Below are positions 1 through 7,264 of a DNA stretch of 64,000 bases, piece after piece; position 1 is the first letter of the stretch; each line of letters starts with the position of its first letter. The DNA comes from Paenibacillus pinisoli (GTDB lineage Bacteria; Bacillota; Bacilli; Paenibacillales; Paenibacillaceae), in assembly GCF_003605435.1 (NCBI RefSeq), contig NZ_QXQB01000004.1:496001-560000 (forward strand), read 5' to 3'. Below the pieces are notes generated by a model, which was not told where the DNA came from, searched no databases, and saw nothing but the letters and a program-made list of their open reading frames with translations. Position numbers and translations under genes: made by a program.

Positions 1-56
1 CGGTGGATATCAGCCAATCGATTGCAAAGGCGAAGAAGACCAGCGCCAGCGATTAA
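1..56 (+). CDS. C-terminal fragment of an unidentified protein
   Basis: An open frame enters from the left edge and ends at a TAA at 54-56, giving a tail that reads VDISQSIAKAKKTSASD. A strong hairpin terminator follows 15 bases later, which supports this being the true 3' end of a gene on the plus strand. Too little is visible to name it. Confidence 0.5.
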   Translation, partial: VDISQSIAKAKKTSASD

Positions 57-71
57 TCAAGGGTTGTAAAA

Positions 72-116
72 ACCTCCGGTACGGCCGCTTCAAGCGGCTG
101 TGCCGGAGGTTTCTTG
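72..116 (+). terminator. Rho-independent terminator, probably bidirectional
   Basis: The arms ACCTCCGG and CCGGAGGT (72-79 and 103-110) enclose an inner GCCGCTT/AAGCGGC stem. TTTCTT follows on the plus strand and TTTTAC on the minus strand. It sits between the tail-to-tail ends of the gene at 1-56 and the lipoprotein gene. Confidence 0.8.
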
Positions 117-159
117 TTCACTTATGAGTCCTGATGGAAAAAGGATGGCTTAGGCAAAA

Positions 160-699
160 CTAGCTTGAGGATTTCTTCGGTTGATAGTTGTCGTTAATAT
201 ACGTCAGGATTTCCTCAGCCGTCTTGCCTTGCTTGCTTAAGGCGATAACTTCCTCCATCTCTTTCTTGCAGATGCCGCAGCTCGTGCTGTGGTCTGTCCA
301 GGTTACGCTGCCGTCATCCGCGGGGTGCTCTGCCCAATAACAGCGCAGCAGCGAGTCATGGGGCTCGTCGAATTCGGTGCCCTGCATGCAGCCGCAGTAG
401 CAAGGAATGCCGCTAAGCATATGCATGTGGCTATGAACTTCAGAATAGAGATCCTTTGTCAGCTTCGTATGGTTTTTCAGAAAGCCGGGCAATGTTGTGA
501 CGGATGAAGTAGTCTCCCACATCTCCGAACCATGGAGATGCGCCTTGCCTTTGTCGTCGCTGGTGCCGCAGGCAGCCAGCAGCGTAATGAGGGCGAATCC
601 TAACAATAAAGCATACATAATCGATCTTGCAGTGCTTCCTTGTTCTTGGCTGCCAGCTTCATTAGGTTCGGAAGACGGTGCTTCGCTCCTTCTCATCAC
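160..699 (-). CDS. PCYCGC-motif lipoprotein
   Basis: This is a predicted membrane-anchored lipoprotein of the PCYCGC family, whose function is unknown. A hydrophobic segment (about residues 27-43) ends in the lipobox LAAC (Cys44). The signature PCYCGC lies near residue 100 and a second Cys pair (CGIC) near residue 141, so it is Cys-rich outside the membrane. The GTG start at 699 overlaps the stop of the upstream thioredoxin-like gene, so the two are probably translationally coupled; an ATG three bases further in is equally possible. Either start leaves an unusually long hydrophilic stretch of about 25 residues before the lipoprotein signal. Pairing with a thioredoxin-fold protein suggests redox or metal handling at the membrane, which is inference. 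Confidence 0.8.
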   Translation of the reverse strand: MMRRSEAPSSEPNEAGSQEQGSTARSIMYALLLGFALITLLAACGTSDDKGKAHLHGSEMWETTSSVTTLPGFLKNHTKLTKDLYSEVHSHMHMLSGIPCYCGCMQGTEFDEPHDSLLRCYWAEHPADDGSVTWTDHSTSCGICKKEMEEVIALSKQGKTAEEILTYINDNYQPKKSSS

Positions 700-1217
700 T
701 GCGCATCAGCTCCCGCATGTTTGGTGAAGAATGCTTTGAAGTCGTCAAGCGTATGCCCGACCGTTGTGCCCTCTTCGCGGAGGCCGCCTTCCAGCCGGTC
801 AACTTCCACGCCGTCCTTGTAGTACAGCAGCGTAGGTGTCGATTCCACATTCAGCTTCATGCCGTATTCGCCAAATTCCAGCAAGTTGAACATCGGCATA
901 TCAACTCCCATATCGTTGACGATCGGCATAATTTGAGGCGTTGTGTTCAGACAGTATTTGCAAGTCGAGGAAAACGCATACAAAAAGAAGTCTTCTTTTG
1001 CGTCAATCTTATTATCCATTTCAGCAGGCAATATGATATTCTGATAGTTAGGATTGTCAAGCAGCGAGCGTGTGGCGGGGTTCAATTCGGAAGCGGGCAT
1101 CCCGTAAAGCTTATTGTCTTTCTCCAGATTGCCAAGCACAAAGATAGAACCGAATAAAATAATGACTACACCGATGTACACGTAAATCATACTAAACTTC
1201 TTCTTTTTCTTTTTCAT
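696..1217 (-). CDS. Membrane-anchored thioredoxin-like protein
   Basis: After a lysine-rich start (seven of the first eight residues are M or K) comes one membrane segment at about residues 10-30. An extracytoplasmic thioredoxin fold follows, with the active site CKYC (Cys86 and Cys89) and the cis-proline loop TPTLLYY. It resembles TlpA/ResA-like thiol oxidoreductases, but the surrounding sequence is divergent. A GGAGG lies eight bases before the ATG at 1217. It is the first gene of a two-gene minus-strand operon with the PCYCGC lipoprotein, whose start overlaps its stop. A likely role is reducing or isomerising cysteines of exported proteins, perhaps of its partner; the substrate is not deducible. 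Confidence 0.8.
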   Translation of the reverse strand: MKKKKKKFSMIYVYIGVVIILFGSIFVLGNLEKDNKLYGMPASELNPATRSLLDNPNYQNIILPAEMDNKIDAKEDFFLYAFSSTCKYCLNTTPQIMPIVNDMGVDMPMFNLLEFGEYGMKLNVESTPTLLYYKDGVEVDRLEGGLREEGTTVGHTLDDFKAFFTKHAGADAQ

Positions 1218-1358
1218 CTTTTAACCTCCGCTTCAATGTGATGGTCATGTCAATATGCAAGTCGTTCATGCCTCACTTACTTTTTATTATATACCAAAGC
1301 GGAGTAGGTTTGTACATGCAGGATGTCCTACGGGACACAGCGGGAGGAAAGGCGCAGA

Positions 1359-2900
1359 ATGGGCAATATACCGGCAAAGTTTCTAGAAAAAATGCAAAAA
1401 TTGCTTGAATCGGAATTTGACAATTTTATGTCATCCTACGATGCTCCGAGAGTATATGGCTTGCGGATCAATCCGCTTAAGCTCGACCGGGAACAATGGA
1501 GGCGGATATCGCCGTTAGGCGGTGAATCCGTCAGACCCGTACCTTGGGCAAAGGAAGGCTACTATTATAAAGAAGGCGACAGACCGGGCAAGCATCCGCA
1601 TTATCATGCCGGCTTGTACTATATCCAGGAACCGAGCGCTATGCTGCCTGTAGAACTGTTGGATGTGCGCCCGGGCCATCGCGTGCTGGATCTGTGCGCA
1701 GCCCCTGGCGGCAAGTCGACACAGATTGCCGGCAAGCTAATGGGAGAAGGCGTTTTGATCAGCAATGACAATTCAGCAGAACGAACGAAAGCGCTGGCCA
1801 AAAATATCGCGCTGGCCGGAGTGCGCAACGCAGCGGTATTCAATGAGGAGCCAGCTGCGCTTGTGCCTGCATTCCGCGAGTGGTTCGACCGCATTCTCGT
1901 TGACGCGCCTTGCTCAGGCGAAGGCATGTTCCGCAAGGATGAGGGCATGGCGGCAAGCTGGGACAGCTACTCGGTTGAACGCTGCATGGAGATGCAGCAT
2001 GACATATTGGAGCATGTGGCGGCCATGCTTGCACCAGGGGGACTGCTAGTCTATTCGACATGTACGTTTTCGCCGGAGGAGAACGAATCGCAAATTGCCA
2101 AGTTCCTGCTTCGCCATCCCGAATTCGCAGTAGAGAAGGTTCATCCCGCTGGCGGCATCTCGCAGGGAAGACCGGAGTGGATCGACGCAGCTGCGGCTGG
2201 CAAGCTTGGGGAAGAGCGTGCACACAGCCTTCTCGGCACGGTAAGGCTATGGCCTCATCTGCTGGAGGGCGAAGGACATTACGCAGCAGTGCTGCGCAAA
2301 TCGGAGGAGCGCGAAGCTGCCGGCGGCATATTGGACATCCGTGAGAAAGCTCCGGAGGACGTGAGCGCCGGCCCTGTCAAGCGCAAGAAGGACAAGAAGC
2401 GGGCCGAGGATACGAGGCCTGTTCGTGGGGACAAGACTCCAGCCATAGAAGTAGTACCTGCCGACGCTTGGCGCAAGTTCGCGGCGGAGGAGCTTGGGCT
2501 GATTCATACTTTGGAGACGATGAACGTTGTGCATTACGGTTCGCTGGTCTATTTGGCCTCTGCTCAGCTGCCGTCACTGGACCGGCTTCGAGTCGTGCGT
2601 CCGGGCTGGTATCTCGGCGATTCGAAAAAGGGCAGATTCGTTCCTTCCCAGGCGCTTGCAATGGGATTGACGCGTGCGGAAGCCAAGCGCTCGATCAGCT
2701 GGAGGGCGGAGTCTGACGAGATTCAGCGGTATTTGAGAGGCGAGACGCTGTTTGTGGATAAAGGGGAACTGGACATTGCCGATGGAGCTTTAGCGAAAGG
2801 CTATGTGCTGGTCTGTGCTGACGGGTATCCGATCGGCTGGGGGAAATATGTGGACGGCATGCTGAAGAACGAGCTGCCGGCCGGATGGAGGCAGCAATAA
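1359..2900 (+). CDS. rsmF: RsmF/YebU-type rRNA cytosine-C5 methyltransferase (NOL1/NOP2/Sun family)
   Basis: A 513-residue SAM-dependent RNA m5C methyltransferase. Motif I (LDLCAAPGGKS) is near residue 110. The two catalytic cysteines lie in DAPCSGEGMFRK (near 180) and YSTCTFSPEENE (near 231). The C-terminal third is the PUA-like RNA-binding extension found in RsmF-type enzymes. The frame is open from 1323, but GGGAGG at 1342-1347 places the start at the ATG at 1359 (MGNIPAKF). A charged low-complexity linker (about residues 325-365) joins the catalytic and C-terminal parts. It is followed at once by an rRNA pseudouridine synthase, making an rRNA-modification pair. The exact target base (C1407-like in E. 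coli) is inferred from the family. Confidence 0.88.
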   Translation: MGNIPAKFLEKMQKLLESEFDNFMSSYDAPRVYGLRINPLKLDREQWRRISPLGGESVRPVPWAKEGYYYKEGDRPGKHPHYHAGLYYIQEPSAMLPVELLDVRPGHRVLDLCAAPGGKSTQIAGKLMGEGVLISNDNSAERTKALAKNIALAGVRNAAVFNEEPAALVPAFREWFDRILVDAPCSGEGMFRKDEGMAASWDSYSVERCMEMQHDILEHVAAMLAPGGLLVYSTCTFSPEENESQIAKFLLRHPEFAVEKVHPAGGISQGRPEWIDAAAAGKLGEERAHSLLGTVRLWPHLLEGEGHYAAVLRKSEEREAAGGILDIREKAPEDVSAGPVKRKKDKKRAEDTRPVRGDKTPAIEVVPADAWRKFAAEELGLIHTLETMNVVHYGSLVYLASAQLPSLDRLRVVRPGWYLGDSKKGRFVPSQALAMGLTRAEAKRSISWRAESDEIQRYLRGETLFVDKGELDIADGALAKGYVLVCADGYPIGWGKYVDGMLKNELPAGWRQQ

Positions 2901-2902
2901 CG

Positions 2903-3697
2903 ATGGCAGAAAAATTACGGATAGACAAGCTGCTTGCGCATATGGGCTTCGGGACGAGAAGCGAGATCAAGAGGGCAGTCAAGCTCGGGAAAGTAGCAGT
3001 GGACGGCAAGGTAGTGAAGGATAGCGGACTCATTGTCACGCCAGCCCAGCATAAGGTTACCTTCGACGGCGAGACGGTCGTTTACCGTGATGTAATCTAT
3101 TTGATGATGAACAAGCCGCAGGGCGTCATCTCTGCAACGGAGGATGGCAGAGAGCGGACCGTTGTTGACCTGCTGGCGCCGGAGGACCGGCTGCTAAACC
3201 CGTTTCCAGTCGGACGGCTGGATAAGGATACGGTAGGGCTGCTTCTGCTGACCAACGACGGGGGACTGGCTCATGAACTGCTGTCTCCCCGCAAGCATGT
3301 AGACAAAATGTACGAGGCGCTAGTGCAAGGGAATGTGAACGAAGATGATGCGAGCGCATTCCAGGCCGGCGTGACGCTGGATGACGGATATGTGACATTG
3401 CCTGCAGAGCTGCAAGTGCTAAGCCGCTCGCTGCCCCGAGATTCGAACGGTGTCATAGACGATGACGGAGATCAGGCTGCGCCAGTCCATTCTCTTATCC
3501 GTCTGACGATCAGGGAAGGAAAGTTTCACCAGGTCAAAAGAATGTTCCAGGCTGTAGGCAAAAAAGTGCTGACTCTAAAGCGTGTGTCCATGGGGCCGCT
3601 AAAGCTGGACGAGTATTTGCCTGAAGGACATTACCGGGAACTGACGGAAGAGGAAGTGGAGCTGCTGAAGGCCCATCGAGGCACGGGCAAGCAGTGA
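2903..3697 (+). CDS. RsuA/RluB-family rRNA pseudouridine synthase
   Basis: An N-terminal S4 RNA-binding domain (about residues 1-60, beginning MAEKLRIDKLLAHMGFG) is followed by a pseudouridine synthase domain. The catalytic motif GRLDKDTVGLLLLTNDG is near residue 103, with Asp in RLD as the nucleophile. It most resembles the 16S pseudouridine-516 synthase group. The ATG at 2903 is preferred because GGAGG at 2887-2891, inside the end of rsmF, is 11 bases upstream; an in-frame ATG at 2885 overlaps rsmF and lacks a site. Only two bases separate it from the rsmF stop, so the pair is an operon. Confidence 0.88.
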   Translation: MAEKLRIDKLLAHMGFGTRSEIKRAVKLGKVAVDGKVVKDSGLIVTPAQHKVTFDGETVVYRDVIYLMMNKPQGVISATEDGRERTVVDLLAPEDRLLNPFPVGRLDKDTVGLLLLTNDGGLAHELLSPRKHVDKMYEALVQGNVNEDDASAFQAGVTLDDGYVTLPAELQVLSRSLPRDSNGVIDDDGDQAAPVHSLIRLTIREGKFHQVKRMFQAVGKKVLTLKRVSMGPLKLDEYLPEGHYRELTEEEVELLKAHRGTGKQ

Positions 3698-3736
3698 GAA
3701 CCAAGACATAGAAAATGGGATAGGAGCGTTGACAGA

Positions 3737-4540
3737 ATGAAACTTGCTTACGATTTAATTGCTCTTGACGTAGATGGTACGCTGCTTACGGATGACCATA
3801 ACTTGCTTGAAGAAGTGAAGGAAGCCGTCCACGAGGCGGTGCAGGGAGGCGCCGACATTGTGTTATGCACGGGTAGAGGACCGATGGGAACCTTCCCCGT
3901 TCTGTCGGAGCTTGAGCTTAGCGGCATTCTCATTACGCATAACGGCGCGGCAACTATTCGTTCCGAAGACCGCGAGGTTTTGTTCCAATATGATATCGAC
4001 AGCGGTGATTTGTTGGGAGTGCTCGATTATTGCAGGGAGCACCAGATTCACTTTGACCTGAACACTGCTTTTGATATGTATGTAGAGACGGTGACGGAAG
4101 AAGTCTTGCGAATGTATGAGCATCATAAAGTTGAGCCTATTATGAGCAGCTTTGCCGGGCAGCTTCCTGAAGGCATGGTCAAAGTGACGCTATTCGGCTC
4201 CAAGGAACTGATGGACCGCACAGAGTCGCATTGGGCGCAAAGGAAGCACGGCCTGCAATTCATCCGCAGCGGAGATTTCTTCATAGACGTTCAAAGTCCC
4301 AGCTCCAGCAAAGGAGTAGCGCTGAAGCAGTTTGCCGAAGGGAAAGGAATTGACAGGGAGAAAATATTGGCGATCGGCAATTATTACAATGATATATCCA
4401 TGCTTCAATATGCCGGACTTGGCATTGCGATGAGCAATTCACCGGAAGCCGTGAAGGAAGCGGCCGACCGGATTGCGGGTTCCAACAATGAAGGTGGAGT
4501 CGCGGCAGCAATCAGGCAATATGCCTGGCAGCAGGAATAA
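3737..4540 (+). CDS. Cof-type HAD-IIB family phosphatase
   Basis: A 267-residue haloacid dehalogenase-superfamily hydrolase of the Cof/IIB class, typically acting on sugar phosphates or related small molecules. Motif I is ALDVDGTLL near residue 10, motif II the Thr of LCTGRG, and motif III the Lys of SSSKGVAL. Motif IV reads IGNYYNDISML where the family usually has GDxxND, so the first acidic metal ligand is replaced by Asn. This may lower activity or change metal preference. It follows the pseudouridine synthase by about 40 bases and ends at a strong terminator. The substrate is unknown. Confidence 0.85.
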   Translation: MKLAYDLIALDVDGTLLTDDHNLLEEVKEAVHEAVQGGADIVLCTGRGPMGTFPVLSELELSGILITHNGAATIRSEDREVLFQYDIDSGDLLGVLDYCREHQIHFDLNTAFDMYVETVTEEVLRMYEHHKVEPIMSSFAGQLPEGMVKVTLFGSKELMDRTESHWAQRKHGLQFIRSGDFFIDVQSPSSSKGVALKQFAEGKGIDREKILAIGNYYNDISMLQYAGLGIAMSNSPEAVKEAADRIAGSNNEGGVAAAIRQYAWQQE

Positions 4541-4556
4541 TAGATTTGCACCTGGC

Positions 4557-4600
4557 AAAAAAGGACGGATCGGGCAGAGCCCGAGAACGTCCTTTTTCTC
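4557..4600. terminator. Bidirectional rho-independent terminator
   Basis: The arms AAAAAAGGACG (4557-4567) and CGTCCTTTTT (4588-4597) enclose an inner CGGGC/GCCCG stem. The A-rich and T-rich arms give a U tract on both strands. It serves the HAD gene and the convergent YjcZ-like gene. Confidence 0.9.
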
Positions 4601-4691
4601 ATGCTATGACATATGGAGAATGCGCTATGCAGCAAGCTCAGGTTACGGCACGATCCGCTTCTTTCTCGCAACAGATGTCAAGGTTTGTTTA

Positions 4692-4781
4692 TTACAGGAA
4701 TACTCTCGTAATGATGACGAGCAGAATAAACAGAACCAGGATTACACCTGTCGTCGTGTAGCCTCCATACACACCGGACAT
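4692..4781 (-). CDS. YjcZ-family sporulation micro-protein
   Basis: A 29-residue peptide made of a glycine/tyrosine-rich start (MSGVYGGYTTTG) and one hydrophobic helix (VILVLFILLVIIT). This is the layout of the YjcZ/YtzL-type small sporulation membrane proteins. An AGGAGG site lies nine bases before the ATG at 4781. A longer in-frame reading of 88 residues exists but begins far upstream without a site, so it is not used. Its mRNA leader would carry the palindrome cluster at 4805-4858. Confidence 0.75.
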   Translation of the reverse strand: MSGVYGGYTTTGVILVLFILLVIITRVFL

Positions 4782-4804
4782 GTCAATTCCTCCTAGACTG
4801 TAGT

Positions 4805-4858
4805 TACCGATAGGCGGGGCCTGCAGGCTCTTGGTAGGGGAGCTCCCCTTTATCGGTA
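4805..4858. repeat. Cluster of nested palindromes, possible three-way junction
   Basis: The outer arms TACCGATA (4805-4812) and TATCGGTA (4851-4858) enclose two perfect palindromes: GCCTGCAGGC (4819-4828) and AGGGGAGCTCCCCT (4836-4849). Folded as RNA this gives a closing stem with two hairpins. It lies just upstream of the yjcZ-like gene on the minus strand. Confidence 0.7.
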
Positions 4859-4979
4859 TACGATATCCTATGCGCCGCGTACGAATTGGCTTGGACGGCT
4901 GTCCAGCCGAATTAGAAACCCGATTTGCGGTTGGGGAAAATAATGAAAAAAAGTTCATGAAGAAAAGCGCATGGATTCA

Positions 4980-5009
4980 TTGACAACCATGAATCAAAAT
5001 GAATAAGAT
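4980..5009 (+). promoter_or_regulatory. Putative sigma-A promoter for murA
   Basis: TTGACA at 4980-4985, an 18-base spacer, then TAAGAT at 5004-5009. The -35 is perfect and the -10 matches four of six. It would give a leader of about 215 bases before murA. Confidence 0.5.
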
Positions 5010-5108
5010 TGAAAGGATACTATGGGACATTTGACCAGTCTGGCTTTTTTCAGGCCTGCTATTACTCAGCTCCATCCTAGTGGCAGGAGTACGGCTATGC
5101 TCCCATGC

Positions 5109-5134
5109 AGATCCGTCATCTGACAGACGGATCT
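5109..5134 (+). other. Hairpin in the murA leader
   Basis: The arms AGATCCGTC (5109-5117) and GACGGATCT (5126-5134) pair perfectly around an eight-base loop, and flanking CCAT/ATGG can extend the stem. No T run follows, so it is not a classical terminator. Confidence 0.6.
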
Positions 5135-5231
5135 ATGGATTGAATAACTTAGGACATAACAGAGCGACGATTCAATATACATCAACTTATTGCACAGCCT
5201 ACATCTACTTAATGCGGAGGTACAACTATTC

Positions 5232-6521
5232 ATGAAAGTCTTACAAGTGGAACGCTCTCCCGGATTGCGCGGTTCGGTCAAGATCCCGGGCTCCAAGAAC
5301 AGCTCGCTGGCACTGGTGGCTGCGGCATGCTTAACGGATGAAACCGTTATATTACACAACATTCCTGACATCGCCGACTATCGCGTCATTAGGGAAATCG
5401 CTCATGAAATCGGAATTTCCATGGAAGTGACGGGCTCAGGCACGGTAGCTATTCATCCGGCCGGCATTCGCCATGCCAAGATCGACCCTGTCAAATCGGC
5501 AACTTTCCGAACAGCTTACTATTTCATAGGCGCGTTGCTGAGCCGTTGCGGAACGGTATCTGTGGGCTATCCGGGCGGGGATGACTTCGGCGATCGTCCG
5601 ATTGACCAGCATATCAAGGCTTTAAAGGCGCTAGGCGCCCAGTTGTCTTTCCATGAGAAGTATTACGAAGCAAGCGCGCGTCAATTGCAGGGCGCCGATA
5701 TTTACTTCGACACCATTACATCGGGGGCTACGATTAATGCGATGCTGGCAGCGGTGCGGGCCAAGGGCTCAACCGTGCTGCGCAATGCGGCGAAGGACCC
5801 TGAAGTTGTCGATACCGCCCAATTGCTTATCGCCATGGGAGCGCGCATAACGGGAGCGGGAACGGACACGATCCGTATTGAAGGCGTTCGATATTTGCAC
5901 GGTTGTACGTATACAGCAGTTCCCGACAGGCTTATTGCGGGATCTTTCTTGATCGCTGCCGGCGTTACCGGCGGAACCATAACGGTTGAGGATGTCATTC
6001 CGGAGCATCTGGGATCGACGATTGCCAAGCTGAGAGAAATCGGTCTTCAGATTGAGACAAACAGCGACTCTATTACCGCTTACGGCGAGGGTCCGCTGCG
6101 GGCGACCCGAGTGAGAACAGGCATGTACCCAGGTTTCCCTACCGATCTGCAGCAGCCGCTCACTGCGCTAATGCTGCAGGCTCCGGGCAAAAGCATCGTA
6201 ACGGACAAAATTTATCCGAAGCGGTTCGCGCATGTGCAGCAGCTGAGAAGAATGGGAGCCGACATCGAACTCCGCACAGGCTCTGCTTTTATTAAGGGCG
6301 GCTTGCCTCTGCGCGGCAATTTGGTTCATGCCTCTGATATTCGCGCGGGCATTTGCTTGCTGCTTGCAGGGTTGGCGGCTGAAGGAACCACGCAAATTAC
6401 AGGCGTCTATCATTTCGAACGCGGCTATGAGAATATCGTGGACTCATTCCGTTCGCTTGGCGCGAAGCTGGAAGTGCGTGAAACCCATGATGCGGATATA
6501 GAGCTGCCGCAAGTGAATTAA
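5232..6521 (+). CDS. murA: UDP-GlcNAc 1-carboxyvinyltransferase (MurA-type) with Asp at the catalytic Cys position
   Basis: A 429-residue EPSP-synthase-fold enzyme of the MurA family, which transfers enolpyruvate from PEP to UDP-GlcNAc in the first committed step of peptidoglycan synthesis. Lys22 in GSKN, Arg122, the PGFPTD loop and the Arg of DIRAG are kept. The loop that normally reads PGGC reads YPGGDDFGDRP, so Asp117 replaces the Cys115 equivalent. Other consensus positions also differ (PDRLIAG for PDRIEAG). GGAGG at 5216-5220 sets the ATG at 5232; the frame is open from 5190. Cys-to-Asp MurA enzymes of other bacteria are active and fosfomycin-resistant. A role as a second MurA paralog is likely but cannot be shown from this window. 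Confidence 0.88.
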   Translation: MKVLQVERSPGLRGSVKIPGSKNSSLALVAAACLTDETVILHNIPDIADYRVIREIAHEIGISMEVTGSGTVAIHPAGIRHAKIDPVKSATFRTAYYFIGALLSRCGTVSVGYPGGDDFGDRPIDQHIKALKALGAQLSFHEKYYEASARQLQGADIYFDTITSGATINAMLAAVRAKGSTVLRNAAKDPEVVDTAQLLIAMGARITGAGTDTIRIEGVRYLHGCTYTAVPDRLIAGSFLIAAGVTGGTITVEDVIPEHLGSTIAKLREIGLQIETNSDSITAYGEGPLRATRVRTGMYPGFPTDLQQPLTALMLQAPGKSIVTDKIYPKRFAHVQQLRRMGADIELRTGSAFIKGGLPLRGNLVHASDIRAGICLLLAGLAAEGTTQITGVYHFERGYENIVDSFRSLGAKLEVRETHDADIELPQVN

Positions 6522-6550
6522 GGTCGATCTCAAGATTGGGGGAGCTGGTA

Positions 6551-7216
6551 ATGAGGGCTGTTTCATGCATATTGTTTGATTTGGACGGTACATTGCAGGA
6601 TAGCGAGAATCTTGCTACTGAAGCGAATCGGGCCGGGTTCCGTTCTGTGCTGGAGCGGGAAGCGACGGAGGAAGAGCTGAATCAACTCAAAGGCAAGCCC
6701 GTTGCCAAAGTCATCGGCATTCTCTACCCGGAACACGGCGCTCGAATATTCGAGCATGCCATTCGCTATTATGATGCGAACTGCACCGCCATCTCGCTTT
6801 ACGCTGGCGTGCGGAATATGCTGGAGCGGCTGGCGGAGTCGGGATACCCCCTGGGAATCGTATCTTCCAAACGTAAGGCATATGTCCTGCGCGAGCTGGA
6901 GGCGAACGGCCTGCTATCTTTTTTTGATTGCATCGTAGGCCAAGAGGATACGGAGGAGCATAAGCCGAAGCCCGCTCCCTTGCTGCTGGCGGCAGAACAA
7001 ATGGGTGTGCCCGCCGCCGAATGCATGTACATAGGCGACCAGCTTGGCGATATGCTGGCAGCATCCGCCGCCGGCATGGCAAGCGCCGCTGCGCTATGGG
7101 GGGAAGGAGAGCTGGAGCTGCTTGAGCAGGGGCAGCCCCAGCATGTATTTGCGACCCCCGAAGAGGTTGTCTCGCATCTTATTAGCGCGAACAGTCCCCA
7201 CGAATCAGCCGGTTAA
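6551..7216 (+). CDS. HAD-IA family phosphatase (phosphoglycolate/pyrophosphatase-like)
   Basis: A 221-residue HAD hydrolase. Motif I is LFDLDGTLQDSE at the N-terminus, motif II is VSSK, motif III is KPKPAP, and motif IV is MYIGDQLGDMLAA. A four-helix cap sits between motifs I and II, as in the PpaX/Gph subfamily. The substrate is not deducible. GGGGGAG at 6538-6544 supports the ATG at 6551 over a TTG at 6536. It follows murA by 29 bases, so co-transcription is likely, and ends at a strong bidirectional terminator. Confidence 0.85.
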   Translation: MRAVSCILFDLDGTLQDSENLATEANRAGFRSVLEREATEEELNQLKGKPVAKVIGILYPEHGARIFEHAIRYYDANCTAISLYAGVRNMLERLAESGYPLGIVSSKRKAYVLRELEANGLLSFFDCIVGQEDTEEHKPKPAPLLLAAEQMGVPAAECMYIGDQLGDMLAASAAGMASAAALWGEGELELLEQGQPQHVFATPEEVVSHLISANSPHESAG

Positions 7217-7225
7217 CACCAATGC

Positions 7226-7262
7226 AAGAAACCCAGTCCGATATTCGGACTGGGTTTCTTTG
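7226..7262. terminator. Bidirectional rho-independent terminator
   Basis: A perfect 16-bp stem (7226-7241 and 7245-7260) with a three-base loop. The core is CCCAGTCCGA and both ends are A/T-rich. It separates the convergent HAD and DEAD-box helicase genes. Confidence 0.9.
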
Positions 7263-7264
7263 CT

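Larger units (their letters stand above)
4782..5231. other. 450-base intergenic region between yjcZ-like gene and murA
   Basis: No credible gene is seen here. It holds the yjcZ ribosome binding site, the palindrome cluster 4805-4858, an imperfect hairpin at about 4885-4912 (GGAC/GTCC core), a sigma-A-like promoter 4980-5009, a 9-bp hairpin 5109-5134 in the presumed murA leader, and the murA ribosome binding site 5216-5220. Confidence 0.6.

Noticed and set aside
1323..1358. Upstream start for the RsmF-type enzyme
   Set aside because: The extension contains the ribosome binding site of the ATG at 1359 and is not family-like.
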